Source: Zoogloea sp041908905
GTDB lineage: Bacteria > Pseudomonadota > Gammaproteobacteria > Burkholderiales > Rhodocyclaceae
Assembly: GCF_041908905.1 (NCBI RefSeq)
Contig: NZ_JAYREK010000005.1
Location: forward strand, 1 to 64,000
Reading direction: 5' to 3'
DNA length: 64,000 bases
In this document: piece by piece, positions 61,978-64,000 of the stretch
How the letters are laid out: every line of letters starts with the position of its first letter
Position numbering within the stretch: the stretch's first letter is position 1
The notes under the pieces: model-generated
Told to the model about the DNA's origin: nothing
The model's database searches: none
Seen by the model: only the letters and a program-made list of their open reading frames with translations
Translations under genes and position numbers: made by a program

Positions 61978-63261
61978 ATGACTCATACTGTGCGCCGCAC
62001 TGCCGCGGCGTGTTCCATGATGCTGTGCGTCGCGGCGGCCCAGGCGGCCGACGACGTGCTGGAGCTCGACGAGGCCGCCGACGAGGGCATCCGGACCACC
62101 GGCGTGCTGCAGTTCGACGTGGCCCGCACCTACGCCCGCCCAGCCCACTGGTCGATGGCGCGGGCGCGGGCCGAGCTGACGGCCCAGGGCGGCAGCGAAG
62201 GGCTGAAGTGGAAGGTGTCGGGGCGCGCCGACGCCGATGCGGTATTCGGCATCGATTCGGGCTTCTACCCGGACGCGGTGCGCCGCGATCAGCAGTACCA
62301 GTTCGACCTGCGCGAGACCTACGTCGACTTCTCCGCCGGTGATGTGGACATCCGGCTCGGCCGGCAGCACATCGTGTGGGGCGAGATGGTCGGCCTGTTC
62401 TTTGCCGACGTGGTGTCGGCCCGCGACCTGCGGACCTTCTTCCTGCCGGAATTCGAGCAGCTGCGGATCCCCCAGTGGGCGGCGCGGGCCGAATACTATT
62501 TTGGCGAGACCCACGCCGAACTGGTGTGGATTCCCGTGCCCAGCTACGACCGGATCGGCAAGCCGGGCGCCGAGTTCTATCCGCTGCCCCAGGGCACGCG
62601 CGTGCGCGGCGAGGTCAAGCCCGACAACACCCCGGCCAACTCCAACTGGGGTGTCCGGCTGTCGCGGATGGTGGGCGGCTGGGATCTTTCCGGTTTCTAC
62701 TACCGCAGCCTCGACGTGGCCCAGACCTTCTATCCGATCGGCAACGAGTTCCAGCCCCGCCACGACCGCATCACCCAGGTAGGCGGCACGATGGCCAAGG
62801 ATTTCGGCGAGTTCGTGCTGAAGGGCGAGGCGGTGCATACGCGTGGGCGCAAGTTCAACACTTTCGATCCGTTTGCATACCAGGACGGCCTGGTGGCGCA
62901 GAGCACCGTCGATTACGCCTTTGGTGTCGACATCCCGGCCTTCAAGGATGGACGCGTCAACCTGCAGTATTTCGGGCGCCGCACCTTCGACTACGACCCG
63001 GCGATCGGTCTCGACCGCGTCGAGGACGGTGCCAGCATCCTGCTCAACACCAAGCTGACGCGGGGGTGGGAGGCTGAGATGTTGTACGTGTCGATGCTCA
63101 AGCGGACCGATTTCATGTTCCGGCCGCGGGTGATCTGGTCGGCTGCCAAGGACTTGCGGGTTGCCTTCGGCGTGGATGCTTTTGGTGGTGACACGGCAGG
63201 GGTTTTCGGCCGCTATTCGGGGCGTGACAGGGTATATACCGAGGCCCGCTGGTCCTTCTAG
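61978..63261 (+). CDS. DUF1302-like outer-membrane beta-barrel protein
   Basis: A 427-residue exported protein (signal peptide ending AAAQAAD) built of alternating strands with aromatic girdles and a terminal Phe (TEARWSF). RQHIVWGEMVGLFFADVVSARDLR and FFLPEFEQLRIPQWAARAEYYF match the DUF1302 family. It forms a transport unit with the ABC ATPase and the LolA-like protein, probably for lipids or hydrophobic compounds (inference). The ATG at 61978 follows GGAG upstream. Confidence 0.85.
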   Translation: MTHTVRRTAAACSMMLCVAAAQAADDVLELDEAADEGIRTTGVLQFDVARTYARPAHWSMARARAELTAQGGSEGLKWKVSGRADADAVFGIDSGFYPDAVRRDQQYQFDLRETYVDFSAGDVDIRLGRQHIVWGEMVGLFFADVVSARDLRTFFLPEFEQLRIPQWAARAEYYFGETHAELVWIPVPSYDRIGKPGAEFYPLPQGTRVRGEVKPDNTPANSNWGVRLSRMVGGWDLSGFYYRSLDVAQTFYPIGNEFQPRHDRITQVGGTMAKDFGEFVLKGEAVHTRGRKFNTFDPFAYQDGLVAQSTVDYAFGVDIPAFKDGRVNLQYFGRRTFDYDPAIGLDRVEDGASILLNTKLTRGWEAEMLYVSMLKRTDFMFRPRVIWSAAKDLRVAFGVDAFGGDTAGVFGRYSGRDRVYTEARWSF

Positions 63262-63277
63262 GACCCCTCGTCAATCG

Positions 63278-63414
63278 GATAACATCCGCGCCCGGCCTTG
63301 CTCCGTGTAGATTTTTAACGTCTTTGCATGGCGGAGTCATGTACCCTTTCCGGGAGGGGCGTGACGTTTTTCTCCGGGCCTGTGCAGCGTCTGCCGTAAT
63401 ATCCGGATGTTATC
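63278..63414. repeat. 11-bp inverted repeat flanking the epsA leader
   Basis: GATAACATCCG (63278-63288) and its exact complement CGGATGTTATC (63404-63414) are 115 bases apart in the 195-base gap before the export gene. The arms could be paired operator half-sites or the base of a long leader structure. Nothing else was recognised in the gap. Confidence 0.5.
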
Positions 63415-63456
63415 GTTCAAAGGCCCGAATACGGCTTTATTCAGGGGAAGTAGCTT

Positions 63457-64000
63457 ATGAAACGTTTTCTAACGACAGGCGTGCTGGCCTGCGCCCTGGC
63501 AGGTCTGGCCGGCTGTGCCACGACCTTTCCACCGGCTCCGGCAACCGTTGACAACGCTGACTACAATTATCTGATCGGCCCCGGCGATAGCGTGAATATC
63601 GTGGTGTGGCGCAATCCGGAGCTGTCCATGTCGGTCGCCGTGCGGCCGGATGGCAAGATCACCGCGCCGCTGGTCGAGGATCTGCCGGCCGCGGGCCGTG
63701 ACTCCACGACCCTGGCCCGCGAGATCGAGCAGGCGCTGGGCAAGTACATCCGTGACCCGGTCGTGACCGTGATCGTCGGCGGCTTCATCGGCCCGTACTC
63801 CCAGCAGATCCGCGTGGTCGGCGAGGCGGCCCGGCCGCAGACCCTGCCTTACCGCCAGAAGATGTCCGTGCTCGACGTGATGATCGCGGTCGGCGGCATC
63901 ACCGATTTCGCCGACGGCAACCGGGCAACCCTGCTGCGCACCTCCGAAGGCAACAAACAGTACTCGGTCCGCCTCAAGGACCTCGTCAAGCGTGGCGACG
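63457..64000 (+). CDS. XrtA-type exopolysaccharide export lipoprotein, N-terminal part
   Basis: 181 residues are visible before the window ends. A lipoprotein signal peptide (ALAGLAGCATT) is followed by a Wza-like polysaccharide export domain: YLIGPGDSVNIVVWRNPELSMSVAVRPDGKITAPLVEDLPAAG and a SLBB domain (IRVVGEAARPQTLPYRQKMSVLDVMIAVGGITDFADGNRATLLRT). This form is typical of the EpsA-like export protein of XrtA/PEP-CTERM exosortase loci. The exosortase genes would lie to the right, outside the window. Confidence 0.88.
   Translation, partial: MKRFLTTGVLACALAGLAGCATTFPPAPATVDNADYNYLIGPGDSVNIVVWRNPELSMSVAVRPDGKITAPLVEDLPAAGRDSTTLAREIEQALGKYIRDPVVTVIVGGFIGPYSQQIRVVGEAARPQTLPYRQKMSVLDVMIAVGGITDFADGNRATLLRTSEGNKQYSVRLKDLVKRGD

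Overview
The window is a very GC-rich, almost continuously coding stretch of a bacterial chromosome. Gene content and order point to a Betaproteobacterium, most likely a Rhodocyclales/Azoarcus-Thauera-Azospira type organism (inference). The evidence is the order ndk-rlmN-pilW-rodZ-ispG-hisS-yfgM-bamB-der-hfq-hflX-hflK-hflC-DUF2065-hisZ-purA, the exbB-exbD-lpxK-Trm112-kdsB-adk block, a DctSR/DctPQM dicarboxylate system, cbb3-oxidase maturation genes and an XrtA/PEP-CTERM-type polysaccharide export gene at the right edge.

Left edge (1-5161, minus strand): a sulfur locus. A periplasmic sulfate-binding protein and an alpha/beta hydrolase come first, closed by a terminator. Then follow a rhodanese, an EpsC-type serine O-acetyltransferase, a Family 2A encapsulin shell protein and the N-terminal part of a cysteine desulfurase, which is the encapsulin cargo and runs off the window. 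The cargo gene overlaps the shell gene by 32 bases. This is the gene set of the sulfur-storing Family 2A encapsulin nanocompartment. A ScsD-like thioredoxin and an HPF-family protein follow on the plus strand.

6369-15316: a divergent five-gene island of poorly known genes between housekeeping genes. Leftward lie a 144-residue unknown protein and a tandem AAA+ ATPase. Rightward lie an unknown 438-residue protein, a two-domain PLD/Tdp1-like phosphodiesterase and an SNF2-type helicase with a C-terminal zinc ribbon, all overlapping. It looks like an anti-phage or DNA-protein-crosslink-processing system. I cannot match the gene combination to a named system, and it is the best candidate here for something undescribed.

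15471-33849: sodB with an IscR-like palindrome upstream, xseA, then the cell-envelope block exbBD-lpxK-kdsB, adk, a phosphofructokinase with a mixed active-site signature, gamma-glutamyltransferase, a PEBP-family protein, phenylacetate-CoA ligase with its ACT partner, murJ, accA, tilS and the DctSR two-component system. 34037-39943: TRAP transporter dctPQM, then ccoI and ccoS. Directly after ccoS the 387-base gap holds an FNR-type box at -41.5 from a -10 element and a strong terminator about 100 bases further on, which predicts an oxygen-regulated small RNA.

40331-55844: the large conserved housekeeping run listed above. 56014-56335: two tandem tRNA-Leu(CAG) genes, each with its own promoter and terminator. 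The promoter of the right-hand copy overlaps the start codon of the divergent rnr. 56370-64000: rnr-rlmB, a HugZ-like protein, an ABC ATPase with an outer-membrane lipoprotein-sorting protein and a DUF1302 barrel but no visible permease, and the start of the exopolysaccharide export gene. No CRISPR array, insertion sequence, integrase or prophage gene was seen.
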